Assembly (NCBI GenBank): GCA_026225055.1
Contig: JAMFSA010000226.1
Span: 31,710-95,709, forward strand
Direction of reading: 5' to 3'
Source: Mucilaginibacter xinganensis
GTDB taxonomy: Bacteria > Bacteroidota > Bacteroidia > Sphingobacteriales > Sphingobacteriaceae
Length of the DNA stretch: 64,000 bases
A program made the translations under genes and the position numbers. The notes beneath the pieces were generated by a model. The model was not told the origin of the DNA and made no database searches. It saw nothing but the letters and a program-made list of their open reading frames with translations. Below, piece after piece: positions 35,476 to 44,589 of the stretch. The first letter of the stretch is position 1. Each line of letters opens with the position of its first letter.

Positions 35476-36524
35476 GCCAGGATCGCGGTAATTAAAAAAG
35501 CCACCGTAACACAGGCTGTAAAGGCTATCATATACATAAATGATGCCCCTATCAGTTTGGTAATTGTGCGTAATGTACTACGCTGGTAAACAACTTTTAA
35601 CGATTTGTATATATACCAGATGATTGCAATTGTTGCTAATAAATTAAGCCAGCTTGTTACACCTCGCCAGTTTGCAGGATACAACCATTCCAGTATCATT
35701 AAAATGGTAAGGAAAAGGAATAAAAAGCAATGCAGGTGAAATGAATAGATCAGGTATTCAACATAATATTTTCGGTTGTTCCAGAATGCTATCATCAGTA
35801 TTAATGCGCACAAGGGCAGCATCAGGAACATCATTTTAGGGATGTTGTGTTTAAATTGTTCAAGGATTACCTCCTTGGTGCGTTCGCCGTATTCTGCTTT
35901 GTAGGCGAATGCCTTTTTATTATATAACTGTAAAAAAAAACTATCTTTCTTGTTTTCCGGGAGCTTTTTCTGGGTTACTAAATAAGCATTGTAGCTGGTA
36001 TCGTTACCTGTAGGGGATAAGAAATATTTTGATGAGTTGGCGTCATCATCAGTAACAGTAATTACACCATCCTTCTGGTTGTCTTTTTTTAACTCACTAA
36101 TAGCTTTTTCTTTTAAAAAGGTGGGGATATCCGGATCTTTTTCAATGGAATCGATCAGCAACTTAACATCAGTTGATTTGCCCGGGATCGCATGATTTAC
36201 TTTAACAGGGTTATGCCCGGTTTGAAAAAGCACAATAAAGTAAACCAAACTTATAAAAATGTACATTTTTACCGGGTGCAGGTAGCGCGCACGGCGGCCT
36301 GCTAAGTATTCGGCAGTAAGAAAACCCGGTTTTAGGAAGAGTGGTTTTAGTGTGTGGAAAAACTGATCGTCGAAGTGGAAATAATCGCTTATGGTATGGC
36401 TCATCATGTGGCCAAAGCTTTCTTTTATTTCCAGGTTTTCCTGGCCGCACTTATAACAGAATTTGCCTTGCAGAATAGTTCCGCAGTTAAGGCAATCGTT
36501 CTCTTTACGGTAATGTTTTTTCAT
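35472..36524 (-). CDS. DUF3667 membrane protein with N-terminal zinc ribbon
   Basis: 350 residues. The N-terminus has two CxxC pairs (CLNCGTILQGKFCYKCGQ, residues 10-27), which form a zinc ribbon. This is followed by the DUF3667 signature with FHFDDQFFHTLKPLFLKPG and GRRARYLHPVKMYIF. One membrane helix lies near 90-110 and about four in the C-terminal half (residues 228-350), with a soluble, lysine-rich stretch in between. The function is unknown; the family is common in Bacteroidota. It is eight bases from the stop of the upstream nupG-like gene, so the two are likely co-transcribed. Confidence 0.85.
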   Translation of the reverse strand: MKKHYRKENDCLNCGTILQGKFCYKCGQENLEIKESFGHMMSHTISDYFHFDDQFFHTLKPLFLKPGFLTAEYLAGRRARYLHPVKMYIFISLVYFIVLFQTGHNPVKVNHAIPGKSTDVKLLIDSIEKDPDIPTFLKEKAISELKKDNQKDGVITVTDDDANSSKYFLSPTGNDTSYNAYLVTQKKLPENKKDSFFLQLYNKKAFAYKAEYGERTKEVILEQFKHNIPKMMFLMLPLCALILMIAFWNNRKYYVEYLIYSFHLHCFLFLFLTILMILEWLYPANWRGVTSWLNLLATIAIIWYIYKSLKVVYQRSTLRTITKLIGASFMYMIAFTACVTVAFLITAILA

Positions 36525-36531
36525 GGTTTAG

Positions 36532-37791
36532 TTAAGCGTGTTGTATGGCATGCTCAAGCGCTGCATTGTGTTTATACCTGAATACAAATGGAAATATAAT
36601 AGCTATTACCAACGCATAAGCCGCGAAGCAAAGCCATATACCCTGCCAGTTTTTGGTATGATCGGGTAGGGTAAAGAATTTATCAATTAATACCCCACTT
36701 GTAAAACTGCCGAACAACGCCCCAAAACCATTCACCATCATCATAAATAAACCCTGCGCACTGCCCCTGATTTCGGGAGTTGTTTGTGTTTCAACAAATA
36801 ATGAACCTGAAATATTAAAGAAATCAAAGGCCATACCGTACACGATACATGATAAAATGATCATCCATAAACCGCCGGCCGGGTTACTGAAAGCAAAAAG
36901 GCCAAAACGCAATACCCATGCCAGCATACTGAACAGCATGACATATTTAATACCGAATTTGCGCAGAAAGAACGGAATAGCCAGGATAAACAAAGTTTCA
37001 GATACCTGCGATATAGACATAATTATAGCCGGGTATTTTACAGCGATCAAGCCTTGGTAGGCAGGTACATTTTTAAAATCATGGATGAAGGTATCGCCAT
37101 AAGCATTTGTAAGCTGTAAAGCCGCACCCAATAGGAGGGAGAATGCAAAGAAGATGGCAAATTTAGGGACCTTAAATAATGCAAAAGCGTTTAAACCTAA
37201 TAGGTTGATGAATGATTTGTTGCTTACCTTAGTTAAAAGCGGTGGGCATTTCGGCAAAGTAAAGGAATAAAGGCCCAAAGCCAGCGCAACTGCCGATGCA
37301 ATATAAAACTGATTTACTGATGTTTCATTATGTGAAAGGCTTACCACCCAAAGTGCCGCAATAAAGCCAATGGTGCCCCAGATGCGTATAGGAGGGTAAT
37401 CTATCACCACATCCTTATTGCTGCCTTTTAAAGCTGAATATGCCACTGTTATGGATAACGACAGCGTTGGCATGTAAAAGATCATATTCAGCAATATCAC
37501 CCAAAAAAATGTAGTTGGATCTTTTACCAATGGCAGGCTGGATAAGGTTAGCGCACCTAAAATGTGCAGTATGCCGTATAATTTTTCAGCATTTATAAAT
37601 CTATCGGCAATAATACCGGTAAGGGCGGGCATAAATATGGCAGAAATACCCATGGTAGAGAAAATAGCCCCAAATTGCGCGCCCGACCAGCCCTTATTTT
37701 GGAACCAATAGGCCCCGATGGTAAGTAACCAGGCTCCCCATATAAAAAATTGCATGAAATTCATCAGTATTAAGCGAAACTTAATATTCAT
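36532..37791 (-). CDS. MFS nucleoside permease (NupG-like)
   Basis: 419 residues from ATG at 37791; the ORF track uses a GTG nine bases earlier (MPH-). About twelve membrane helices are seen. The N-terminal helix NFMQFFIWGAWLLTIGAYWF and the loop MPALTGIIADRFINAEKLYG match the nucleoside:H+ symporter branch of the major facilitator superfamily. Further support is the ALKGSNKDVVIDYPPIRIWGTIGF segment. It probably imports nucleosides across the inner membrane. It follows the bifunctional nuclease gene, the usual neighbour in related genomes, although a 140-base gap with a hairpin lies between. The exact substrate cannot be read from sequence. Confidence 0.8.
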   Translation of the reverse strand: MNIKFRLILMNFMQFFIWGAWLLTIGAYWFQNKGWSGAQFGAIFSTMGISAIFMPALTGIIADRFINAEKLYGILHILGALTLSSLPLVKDPTTFFWVILLNMIFYMPTLSLSITVAYSALKGSNKDVVIDYPPIRIWGTIGFIAALWVVSLSHNETSVNQFYIASAVALALGLYSFTLPKCPPLLTKVSNKSFINLLGLNAFALFKVPKFAIFFAFSLLLGAALQLTNAYGDTFIHDFKNVPAYQGLIAVKYPAIIMSISQVSETLFILAIPFFLRKFGIKYVMLFSMLAWVLRFGLFAFSNPAGGLWMIILSCIVYGMAFDFFNISGSLFVETQTTPEIRGSAQGLFMMMVNGFGALFGSFTSGVLIDKFFTLPDHTKNWQGIWLCFAAYALVIAIIFPFVFRYKHNAALEHAIQHA

Positions 37792-37875
37792 ATGGGGCAC
37801 AGTTTAATAAAATCTTGTTCAGTTAAAAATTAATGCGGGAAAATAGAGAAATTATTTGATACTTTTAAAACGCGG

Positions 37876-37925
37876 TGATTTGAAGATTTGAAAATCATGA
37901 CTTTCATTTTCAAACCTTCAAATCA
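37876..37925. repeat. Word-repeat hairpin (GATTTGA family) between bfn and the permease gene
   Basis: TGATTTGAAGATTTGAAAAT and its inverted copy at 37906-37925 form a 20-base stem with one mismatch and a 10-base loop. The arms are built from the repeated word GATTTGAA. The same word pair returns at 63902-63916 before the last terminator of the window. Confidence 0.7.
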
Positions 37926-37939
37926 TCCGATCATCAAAT

Positions 37940-38551
37940 TTAAGAAGCTTTTCTTCTGTTCAGTTCATCGCGGATCTTGGCCGCTTTTTCATAAGCCTCT
38001 TCAAAAAGAGCTTCTTGTAATTTTGATTTCAGCTCATCAGTGCTTAGCGAATTAAAGCCACCTGTAGCGCCTCCACCGGTTGCTGTAACTGTTTTTTCTT
38101 CTGGCGTTTCGTTAATGTTTTCCAGGTAAACAAAGTCGTTACCCTCAATCACTATACCCGCTGTTGAAAGGATAAATTCGTAAGTATATATCGGGCAGTC
38201 AAACCTTACCGCTACCGCTATGGCATCAGATGTGCGGGCATCAATCTCCACTGTTTTTTTACCGTCAGAGCAAATTAATTTTGAATAGAAAATACCATCA
38301 ACCAAATTGTAAATGATAATTTCCTGTATATTAATGTGGTAAGCATCGGCAAAGCTCTTAAACAGGTCATGCGTAAGCGGCCTGCTTGGTGTCATTTTCT
38401 CAATTTCAATAGCTATGGCCTGGGCCTCAAAAGCGCCTATAATAATAGGCAACCTACGGCGGCCACTGATCTCACCTAAAACCAAAGCATACGCGCCGGA
38501 TTGGGTCTGACTGTATGACAACCCAACTATATCCAGCTTAATTTTTTTCAT
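37940..38551 (-). CDS. Bifunctional nuclease family protein with UvrB/C-like tail
   Basis: 203 residues from the ATG at 38551 (MKKIKLDIVGLSYSQTQSG), the start typical of the family. The longer form from 38593 would add 14 residues (MNFKIKGSVVMGNN). The BFN domain covers residues 1-135, with LGEISGRRRLPIIIGAFEAQAIAIEIE, EIDARTSDAIAVAVRF and CPIYTYEFIL. The C-terminal ELKSKLQEALFEEAYEKAAKIRDELNRR is a UVR motif. The biochemical role in Bacteroidota is unclear; nuclease activity is known only for distant plant and bacterial relatives. In related genomes the gene sits behind etfB-etfA; here only a remnant of etfB remains upstream. Confidence 0.85.
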   Translation of the reverse strand: MKKIKLDIVGLSYSQTQSGAYALVLGEISGRRRLPIIIGAFEAQAIAIEIEKMTPSRPLTHDLFKSFADAYHINIQEIIIYNLVDGIFYSKLICSDGKKTVEIDARTSDAIAVAVRFDCPIYTYEFILSTAGIVIEGNDFVYLENINETPEEKTVTATGGGATGGFNSLSTDELKSKLQEALFEEAYEKAAKIRDELNRRKAS

Positions 38552-38652
38552 ATTATTGCCCATCACAACAGATCCTTTTATTTTGAAGTTCATGTCTTTT
38601 AACTAATGCTGATTTTGATATTAAGTCAAAATCATAGCTAAAAAATGTTGCT

Positions 38653-38904
38653 TCAGTATTTTTTTATTTTTGAAGAATTGATCTTCGCCGGGAACGTTTT
38701 TACTCCCGGAATTTCTATTGCAATATACAAATTTGCGCCGATTGAAATATCAGTTTGTGCAACATGTTCAGTATGTAGTCGCGTACAATAATACGGATTC
38801 AATATAAATTGCTGCGTGATAGTATTAAATTGCGTGTTATTATTAGTAAAGGCTATTTTTGTGACGGAATCAGGAACATTACTCATACATACCATAATCT
38901 TCAT
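38653..38904 (-). pseudogene. Remnant of etfB (electron transfer flavoprotein beta subunit)
   Basis: An 83-codon ORF starting MKIMVCMSNVPDSVTKIAFT and continuing to QFILNPY. This matches the invariant N-terminus of EtfB (MKILVCISNVPDTTTKI..., QFIINPYDE) over about 38 residues. After NPY the similarity stops, and the remaining 45 codons (YCTRLHTEHV..) resemble nothing I recognise. Intact EtfB has about 245 residues and would be followed by etfA. Only 100 bases separate this ORF from the nuclease start, so the rest of etfB and all of etfA are missing, probably by deletion. It could in principle encode a short peptide, but the flavoprotein function is lost here. Confidence 0.75.
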
Positions 38905-39025
38905 CGCAAATGGTTTTTAAAAGGTAAATGTTAACACCCTGTATAAATTGTCCGTTTTTGTATGCTATGCGGATATGTTATGCAGCAAGTTTGTACAAAT
39001 TTAGTTAAAAAAGAGAAAGTTTAAA

Positions 39026-39367
39026 ATGCAGAGCAGCAGATTAGAAAAGCTACTGGAATTTATTAAAAATGAGCCTGAAGACGAGTTTTTAAAGTATGCC
39101 CTGGCAACCGAATACCTTCGCCTTAATGATACCGCTAAATCGTTGGAATACTATGAGAATCTGGTAAATAACCACCCCGGCTATGTGGGTACTTACTATC
39201 ATTTAGGTAAGTTATATGAGGCGCTTAACCGTAAGGAAGATGCCATTGCCACTTACGAAAAGGGAATTAAAACCGCTCGTGAAAAACGCGACAATCATGC
39301 GTTGTCAGAATTGCAGGCGGTTTATAATGAACTGGCAGGGTTTGATGAGGACGACGACGATTATTAA
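39026..39367 (+). CDS. Small tetratricopeptide repeat protein
   Basis: 113 residues, cytoplasmic, no signal. At least two TPR units are visible: residues 17-50 (DEFLKYALATEYLRLNDTAKSLEYYENLVNNHP) and 51-84 (GYVGTYYHLGKLYEALNRKEDAIATYEKGIKTA). The tail is very acidic (DEDDDDY). It probably acts as a protein-interaction scaffold; the partner is unknown. It is divergent from the etfB remnant and lies upstream of the chromate transporter gene, from which it is separated by a small GTCATTGCG element. Confidence 0.85.
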   Translation: MQSSRLEKLLEFIKNEPEDEFLKYALATEYLRLNDTAKSLEYYENLVNNHPGYVGTYYHLGKLYEALNRKEDAIATYEKGIKTAREKRDNHALSELQAVYNELAGFDEDDDDY

Positions 39368-39372
39368 TAAAC

Positions 39373-39401
39373 TGTCATTGCGACCGGAGGGAGAAATGAC
39401 A
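39373..39401. repeat. Short GTCATTGCGA-type palindromic element
   Basis: TGTCATT and AATGACA are seven-base inverted ends enclosing GCGACCGGAGGGAGA. It resembles the common GTCATTGCGA..AATGACA dispersed elements of Bacteroidota genomes, in a short form. It lies between the TPR gene and the chrA gene. Confidence 0.55.
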
Positions 39402-39430
39402 ATAGGGGTTAAAGTTTAAACGAATTTACC

Positions 39431-40630
39431 TTGAGCAAACGGGAACTTTTATTCATCCGCGATTCCATCATCTACACCTTCACCTCTTTTGGTGGTCCGC
39501 AGGCGCATATTGCTATTTTGCTGCGCGAATTTGTTGAAAAGCGTAAATACATAAACGAAGAAGAATTGATGGAACTGCTGGCGCTTAGTCAGCTGCTGCC
39601 TGGCCCGTCATCTACCCAAACCCTGGTAGGCATTGCATGGAAAGTAGGAGGGTTGCGCCTGGCCATTATTACTTTTTTAATATGGATACTGCCATCGGCT
39701 ACGGTGATGTGTTTGGCGGCAATTAGCTATGAGATGTTTGCCGGTAGGGCTAAATTTGCTGAGGTATTGCGTTTTATCCAGCCTATAGCGGTTGGTATTG
39801 TAGCTTACGCCACATATACATTTGCAACCAAATTTCTGCAATCAAAAGTGAGCGTAATGCTGGCCGTAGGGTCGCTCATTGTTACGCTGATACTGGAGAA
39901 TCCTTACGCGTTTCCCATATTGATCTTATTAGGCGGTATTATATCATCAGCCATGGAAACCCAGCCGCAGGAAAATGAGTTACGGACGCGATTGTTTGCC
40001 AACGTTAACCCGAATAAAGTGGCTTATTTTATTGGTATTCTGCTGTTATTCGCCGTGTTGGGCGCTATCATCAACCAAACCTCGCCATTCAGTTTACCTA
40101 TACGTTTGTTCGAGAACTTTTACCGTAACGGCATCCTTATTTTTGGTGGCGGACAAGTACTGGTGCCACTCATGTATACCGAGTTTGTTGGTGTAAAACA
40201 TTATTTAAGCAGTTCCGAATTTCTTTCGGGATACGCTCTCCAACAGGCTTTGCCCGGCCCTACATTTTCCTTTACATCATTTTTAGGCGGAATTACACTT
40301 GGTAATAAAGGCTACGGTATTGGCGGACAAATAATAGGAAGTATTGTGGCTGTTATAGGTATTAATCTCCCCGGGTTGATATTGATCTTATTTATTGTTC
40401 CGTTTTGGGATGATCTTAAAAAAATTACACTGATAAAAAACTCGCTAAGCGGTATTAACTCCGTCGCTGTAGGATTTATGGCAACCGCGTTTATTCTTTT
40501 AGCAAGGCCCTTTGGCACGGATTGGCTGGCTTATGTGTTGATGCTGGGCACGGGTTTATTGCTATATTTCACTAAAATAAAAACACCGGTAGTTATTATT
40601 ATTGGGATAGTGTTGGGGTTGATATTTTAG
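39431..40630 (+). CDS. chrA: Chromate transporter family protein (long two-domain form)
   Basis: 399 residues with two CHR domains in tandem. Each has a glycine-rich motif (FGGPQAHIA near 20, FGGGQVLVP near 238) and a PGP motif (LLPGPSSTQ near 54, ALPGPTFSF near 275). About ten to twelve membrane helices are seen. Members of the family export chromate, with sulfate-related transport as another possibility. The start is TTG at 39431, chosen because MSKRELLFIRDSIIYTFTSFGG fits the family and no ATG is near. No chrB or chrR neighbour is seen, so the true substrate is uncertain. Confidence 0.85.
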   Translation: MSKRELLFIRDSIIYTFTSFGGPQAHIAILLREFVEKRKYINEEELMELLALSQLLPGPSSTQTLVGIAWKVGGLRLAIITFLIWILPSATVMCLAAISYEMFAGRAKFAEVLRFIQPIAVGIVAYATYTFATKFLQSKVSVMLAVGSLIVTLILENPYAFPILILLGGIISSAMETQPQENELRTRLFANVNPNKVAYFIGILLLFAVLGAIINQTSPFSLPIRLFENFYRNGILIFGGGQVLVPLMYTEFVGVKHYLSSSEFLSGYALQQALPGPTFSFTSFLGGITLGNKGYGIGGQIIGSIVAVIGINLPGLILILFIVPFWDDLKKITLIKNSLSGINSVAVGFMATAFILLARPFGTDWLAYVLMLGTGLLLYFTKIKTPVVIIIGIVLGLIF

Positions 40631-40644
40631 GCCGGATAAGTTGC

Positions 40645-40690
40645 AAACTCTCATGATCTATAGGCTTTCAGTCGCAGACTGAGGTCTGAG
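40645..40690. repeat. Dispersed intergenic element, copy 1
   Basis: AAACTCTCATGATCTATAGG followed by CTTTCAGTCGCAGACTGAGG is similar over about 42 bases to 52932-52973. The centre TCAGTCGCAGACTGA is a short hairpin. The two copies lie after unrelated genes. Confidence 0.65.
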
Positions 40691-40785
40691 TTAAAGCAGA
40701 AACTTAAATAACCATAAGAGAGGAATTTCGATAACAGATCACATATTTTAATATATTTTCGCCTCCGAAAGCCTTAATTGCATTT

Positions 40786-41814
40786 ATGAACAAATTATTG
40801 CTATGTATTGCATTTACCTTTTTTGGTTGCATAAACCTGTATGCCCAAAAAATCTACAATTTTAAACTCGACCCTCCACAAACTAAAATAGCTAACAGCC
40901 TTTACAATTCACTCTCTGTACTTGATTATAGAGGCGATACTACATCAATCGGATTTATATTTGAAGGAATAATGGATAGGTATGCTATAGTGAAGCCAGC
41001 TACGCCGGTATCAGACCAGTTTAAAACCTTGTTCAATTCTGTTATTGATAGTACGGCAACTCAGGGGAAGTTATTATTACAAATTACAAGGTTAGTTTTT
41101 GCAGAGCGGGAGAATACAATGGATTATGATGCTTATTTCAATCTTAGAGCTAATCTTTATTCAAAAATTGGCGAAAATTATCAATTAGTTAGCACTATAG
41201 ATACACTAATTGATAAAAGATCGTTTAGTAGTCCTGCTAACGAGCTATTAAAATCCGCGAATGAAGTAATGTCTGATTTTATTATCAAAAATCTTTTAGT
41301 AAAGTCCTCCGGGCAAATACTTACCTATTATGATGTTTTACACATCAGTAATATTGAAAAAAACAAGATAGCCTTATACAAAACAGCTGAGTATACCGAT
41401 GGATTATATTTGACTTACCAATCTTTTAGGAACCAGATGCCCGACAGACAAATTATTGTTGATAGTGCCGATCTGAATTCGGGAGATATAAGAACCATTG
41501 AGGGAGGAGGCGTTACAAAAAAAGTGAAGGCAAATGACATTTACGCCATAGTTTATCGTGGTCGTCCCTATATTGCATCAGAAGGCCATTATTACGCCTT
41601 AAATAAAATGAAGAATGACTTTTTTTTCGTTGGCAAAGCAACAATTTCTTATGATCTGGTTTCGGCAATAGCTGGGGAGAAAACAAAAAGTTTAGGCATT
41701 AATTTGCCAAAAGCCACGTTTGAAATAGAAATCGATTATAAAAGCGGCATGTTTATCCGTTTAAAAAAAGTTCCTGATGCTAAGCCTGCTGCCAAAGCGC
41801 AATCAAGTAACTAG
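40786..41814 (+). CDS. Exported protein of unknown function
   Basis: 342 residues. The signal peptide MNKLLLCIAFTFFGCINLYAQ is probably cleaved after YAQ; the cysteine at 15 does not sit in a normal lipobox. The mature part is mixed alpha/beta, with no membrane helix. A central stretch (residues 190-290) contains TDGLYLTYQSFRNQMPDRQ and IYAIVYRGRPYIASEGHYYALNKM, a pattern seen in other uncharacterised Bacteroidota secreted proteins. I do not recognise a catalytic motif. It is convergent with dnaB and ends at a CCCCCT/AGGGGG hairpin. Codon use looks native. Confidence 0.75.
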   Translation: MNKLLLCIAFTFFGCINLYAQKIYNFKLDPPQTKIANSLYNSLSVLDYRGDTTSIGFIFEGIMDRYAIVKPATPVSDQFKTLFNSVIDSTATQGKLLLQITRLVFAERENTMDYDAYFNLRANLYSKIGENYQLVSTIDTLIDKRSFSSPANELLKSANEVMSDFIIKNLLVKSSGQILTYYDVLHISNIEKNKIALYKTAEYTDGLYLTYQSFRNQMPDRQIIVDSADLNSGDIRTIEGGGVTKKVKANDIYAIVYRGRPYIASEGHYYALNKMKNDFFFVGKATISYDLVSAIAGEKTKSLGINLPKATFEIEIDYKSGMFIRLKKVPDAKPAAKAQSSN

Positions 41815-41824
41815 TATAAAAGTT

Positions 41825-41846
41825 CCCCCTTCAGAGTGTTAGGGGG
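41825..41846. terminator. Hairpin between convergent genes (unknown exported protein and dnaB)
   Basis: CCCCCT and AGGGGG enclose a ten-base loop, immediately beyond both stop codons. The TTCCCCCTTCAG word is repeated at 52982-52993. No T-run follows, so termination is inferred from position. Confidence 0.5.
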
Positions 41847-41847
41847 C

Positions 41848-43410
41848 TTAAAACGGCGCTTCATCATCCATATCATCCATACGCGATGGCCTGATGATAA
41901 AGTTGCTTGGCTTGTCAAAATCCTGTGATGGGTTTAAGCCCGCAAACGGACTTGCTGCCGCCGGGAAACCATCCATACCCTGGTCAAGATCGACGAACTT
42001 AACAAATTTGCCCACAAATTTTAAGCGTACGGTGCCTGTCTCACCATTACGGTGTTTGGCTATAATTACTTCGCCTACGCCTTGTGTTGGCTGGCCATTT
42101 TCATCTTCGGTTAATCCGTAATATTCAGGGCGGTACAAAAACAATACCATATCCGCATCCTGCTCAATTGAGCCCGATTCACGCAAATCCGATAGCATTG
42201 GCTTTTTAGAGCCTCCCGGCCTGCTTTCAACCGCACGGCTTAATTGCGAAAGTGCAATAACCGGTACGTTCAATTCTTTGGCGACAGATTTCAGCGCTCT
42301 TGATATACTACCAATTTCCTGCTCACGGTTACCTCCACCTTTACTATCAGCAGACTTGCCATGCATCAACTGCAGGTAATCGATGATGATTAGCTGGATA
42401 TCATGTTGTGATTTTAAACGGCGGCATTTTGCCCTGAACTCAAATATGTTTAATGCCGGGGTATCATCAAGTATCAGTGGGGCCTGTTCAAGCCTGCCTA
42501 TTTTGGAGTGGATCTGCTGCCATTCCCATTCCTCTAAAGTTCCTTTACGTATTTTTTCTTGTTCAATTTCGGTTTCACCGGATATTAAACGATTAACCAA
42601 CTGAACCGACGACATCTCGAGCGAGAACACTACAACTGGTTTATCAAACTCAACGGCGGCATTACGGGCGCAGGTAAGTACAAAAGCCGTTTTACCCATC
42701 GCAGGGCGGGCAGCTATAATTACCAGGTCGGATTTTTGCCAGCCCGACGTCATACGGTCTAGATCGGTAAAGCCCGAAGGCACACCTGTTAACCCGTCTT
42801 TTTTATCTTTTAGTGCTTCAATCTCCTTTAAAGTTTCATGCATCAGGTCGTCCATCTTGCGCGAATCGCGGCGCAGGTTGTTTTGGGCGATCTCGAAAAG
42901 ATTTTTCTCTGCTTTATCTAACAGGTCAAGTACATCAGTAGTATCCTCATATGCACTTTGGATAACTTCGGTCGAGATCCGGATCAGTTCACGCTGTATG
43001 AATTTTTGAATAATGATACGCGCGTGGAACTCGATATTTGCTGCTGATGCAACACGGTTGGTAAGCTCGGTTATATAATAAGCGCCGCCTATCATCTCCA
43101 ATTCGCCTAACTGGCGCAGGTGGGCGGTAACGGTAAGGATATCAACAGGGGATGATTTTTCAAACAACTGGTGTATGGCGTGGAATATCTTCTGGTGTTT
43201 ATCTACATAAAAAACTTCTGGTTTTAATATGTCAATAACAGATGATAGGGCATCCTTTTCCAGCATTAATGCACCTAATACAGCCTCCTCTAAATCTATT
43301 GCCTGTGGGGGTAATTTTCCCAGTCCGCTAAAGGGTGTAGGATTAGTGGGGCGGCCTCTGCGTTCGCCGGTGTTCTGATTGTAATTAGGTTTATCGTTCT
43401 CAAAAATCAT
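41848..43410 (-). CDS. dnaB: Replicative DNA helicase
   Basis: 520 residues. The N-terminal DnaB domain starts near residue 33 (LPPQAIDLEEAVLGALMLEKDAL), with the RecA-like helicase domain from about 190. Walker A is ARPAMGKTAF near 235, and Walker B is LIIIDYLQLM near 340. Further blocks are the SLEMSSVQLVNRLISGE motif, LSQLSRAVESRP and LSDLRESGSIEQDADMVLFLYRPEYY. It unwinds DNA at the replication fork as a hexamer. The C-terminal 40 residues (GLNPSQDFDKPSNF...DDEAPF) form an acidic tail that ends like single-strand-binding-protein tails. It is divergent from rlmB across a 405-base gap. Confidence 0.96.
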   Translation of the reverse strand: MIFENDKPNYNQNTGERRGRPTNPTPFSGLGKLPPQAIDLEEAVLGALMLEKDALSSVIDILKPEVFYVDKHQKIFHAIHQLFEKSSPVDILTVTAHLRQLGELEMIGGAYYITELTNRVASAANIEFHARIIIQKFIQRELIRISTEVIQSAYEDTTDVLDLLDKAEKNLFEIAQNNLRRDSRKMDDLMHETLKEIEALKDKKDGLTGVPSGFTDLDRMTSGWQKSDLVIIAARPAMGKTAFVLTCARNAAVEFDKPVVVFSLEMSSVQLVNRLISGETEIEQEKIRKGTLEEWEWQQIHSKIGRLEQAPLILDDTPALNIFEFRAKCRRLKSQHDIQLIIIDYLQLMHGKSADSKGGGNREQEIGSISRALKSVAKELNVPVIALSQLSRAVESRPGGSKKPMLSDLRESGSIEQDADMVLFLYRPEYYGLTEDENGQPTQGVGEVIIAKHRNGETGTVRLKFVGKFVKFVDLDQGMDGFPAAASPFAGLNPSQDFDKPSNFIIRPSRMDDMDDEAPF

Positions 43411-43815
43411 TGGACAACAAAAATATGTAAAATGTTATAGGTATTGTTTTTTTAAGAAGTTAATATCTGTTTTCGTGAGTAATAGTCGTCATTAACAACT
43501 ACATAAATTTGAGCATTGGTAATTAACAAAGCTTGTTAGTAAAAACACTTTTATAAACAGCGGATTGTTAATAAAGTGTTAATGTGTTGCACGGGGCTTT
43601 GATTGTCAATCACTTAAAACCATGTGAATAAAGATACAGAATGTTAATTAAATAAAAAAAACCAAAATGGCTGGATAGTTCAATAAGTGCTTAATCAATA
43701 AATATAGCTACTTTTGGGGGTTAAACAGATGGGAAATGCAGGATTCAGGATGTGAAAAAATAGTGGATATTTTTGACTCCTGTCTGATATCTCCCATCTC
43801 AAATCTAAAAAAGAA
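43411..43815. promoter_or_regulatory. Divergent gap dnaB/rlmB
   Basis: A 405-base AT-rich gap without a gene. Candidate -7 boxes are TACTTTTG at 43709-43716 (+, for rlmB) and TATTTTTG read on the minus strand at 43418-43425 (for dnaB, giving an almost leaderless transcript). The rlmB leader contains an imperfect hairpin of short words (AGATGGGAAATG .. GATATCTCCCATCT, about 43727-43799). The rest, 43430-43700, shows nothing else that I can name. Confidence 0.45.
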
Positions 43816-44583
43816 ATGACATTTAATTCGAGGCCTGTACGCGAGAGCAACCAGATGGTTTTTGGTATCCGCGCGGTTGTTGAGGCTATCCGTTCGGGTA
43901 AGGAAATTGAGGCTTTGTACATACAAAGAGGTATTGGAGGCAGCCTGCTAAATGAGTTAAGGGAACTTACCATTGAGTATAATATTACACCCCAGCAGGT
44001 ACCGGTTGAAAAGCTGAACCGCCTTACCATGAAAAACCACCAGGGGGTGGTTGCCTTTATTTCGCCAATCATTTATCAAAAGATTGAAGATATTATACCA
44101 CAGGTATTTGAGAAAGGGGAGGTGCCTTTAATTCTGGTGCTTGATGCCATTACCGATGTACGCAACATGGGCGCTATTGCCCGCACTGCGGAATGTGCTG
44201 GTGTACATGCCATTGTTATACCGGCGAAAGGTTCGGCGCAGATCAATCCTGACGCAATAAAAACGTCGGCAGGAGCTTTATATAAGATACCTGTTTGCAG
44301 GCATGATAACTTTATGCAAACGGTAAAATTTTTACAGGAATCAGGCCTGCAACTGGTATGTTGTACCGAGAAAACTCAGGACGATATTTATAATCCCGAT
44401 TATACTTCACCCACTGCCATTATTATGGGGTCGGAGGAAGACGGCATTCGTAACGAGATCATTAGAATTTCCGATCACCTGGCTAAGATCCCTATGTTTG
44501 GCGAGATTGAATCGCTGAATGTGTCGGTATCAACCGGCGTGATTTTATATGAGGCGATAAGGCAGCGTGGGTTAGTTAAGTAG
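43816..44583 (+). CDS. rlmB: 23S rRNA 2'-O-methyltransferase (RlmB/SpoU family)
   Basis: 255 residues. An N-terminal substrate-binding domain (QMVFGIRAVVEAIRSGKEIEALYIQ) is followed by the knotted SpoU methyltransferase domain from about residue 100. SPOUT motifs are LDAITDVRNMGAIARTAECAG, IMGSEEDGIRNEIIRISD and IESLNVSVSTGVILYEAIRQR. It methylates a ribose in 23S rRNA (G2251 in E. coli) with S-adenosylmethionine. The second motif reads GSEEDG where many have GSEGEG, a common variant. The start is the ATG at MTFNSRPVRESNQ. It is convergent with the manC-type gene across an 18-base-stem hairpin. Confidence 0.92.
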   Translation: MTFNSRPVRESNQMVFGIRAVVEAIRSGKEIEALYIQRGIGGSLLNELRELTIEYNITPQQVPVEKLNRLTMKNHQGVVAFISPIIYQKIEDIIPQVFEKGEVPLILVLDAITDVRNMGAIARTAECAGVHAIVIPAKGSAQINPDAIKTSAGALYKIPVCRHDNFMQTVKFLQESGLQLVCCTEKTQDDIYNPDYTSPTAIIMGSEEDGIRNEIIRISDHLAKIPMFGEIESLNVSVSTGVILYEAIRQRGLVK

Positions 44584-44589
44584 TGATCA

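Noticed and set aside
34414-36524. GH53 enzyme and neighbours as a polysaccharide utilisation locus
   Set aside because: No SusC/SusD pair, sensor or other glycan enzyme is adjacent.
43695-44072. Minus-strand ORF of 125 codons opposite rlmB
   Set aside because: Antisense of conserved RlmB sequence, with no independent support.
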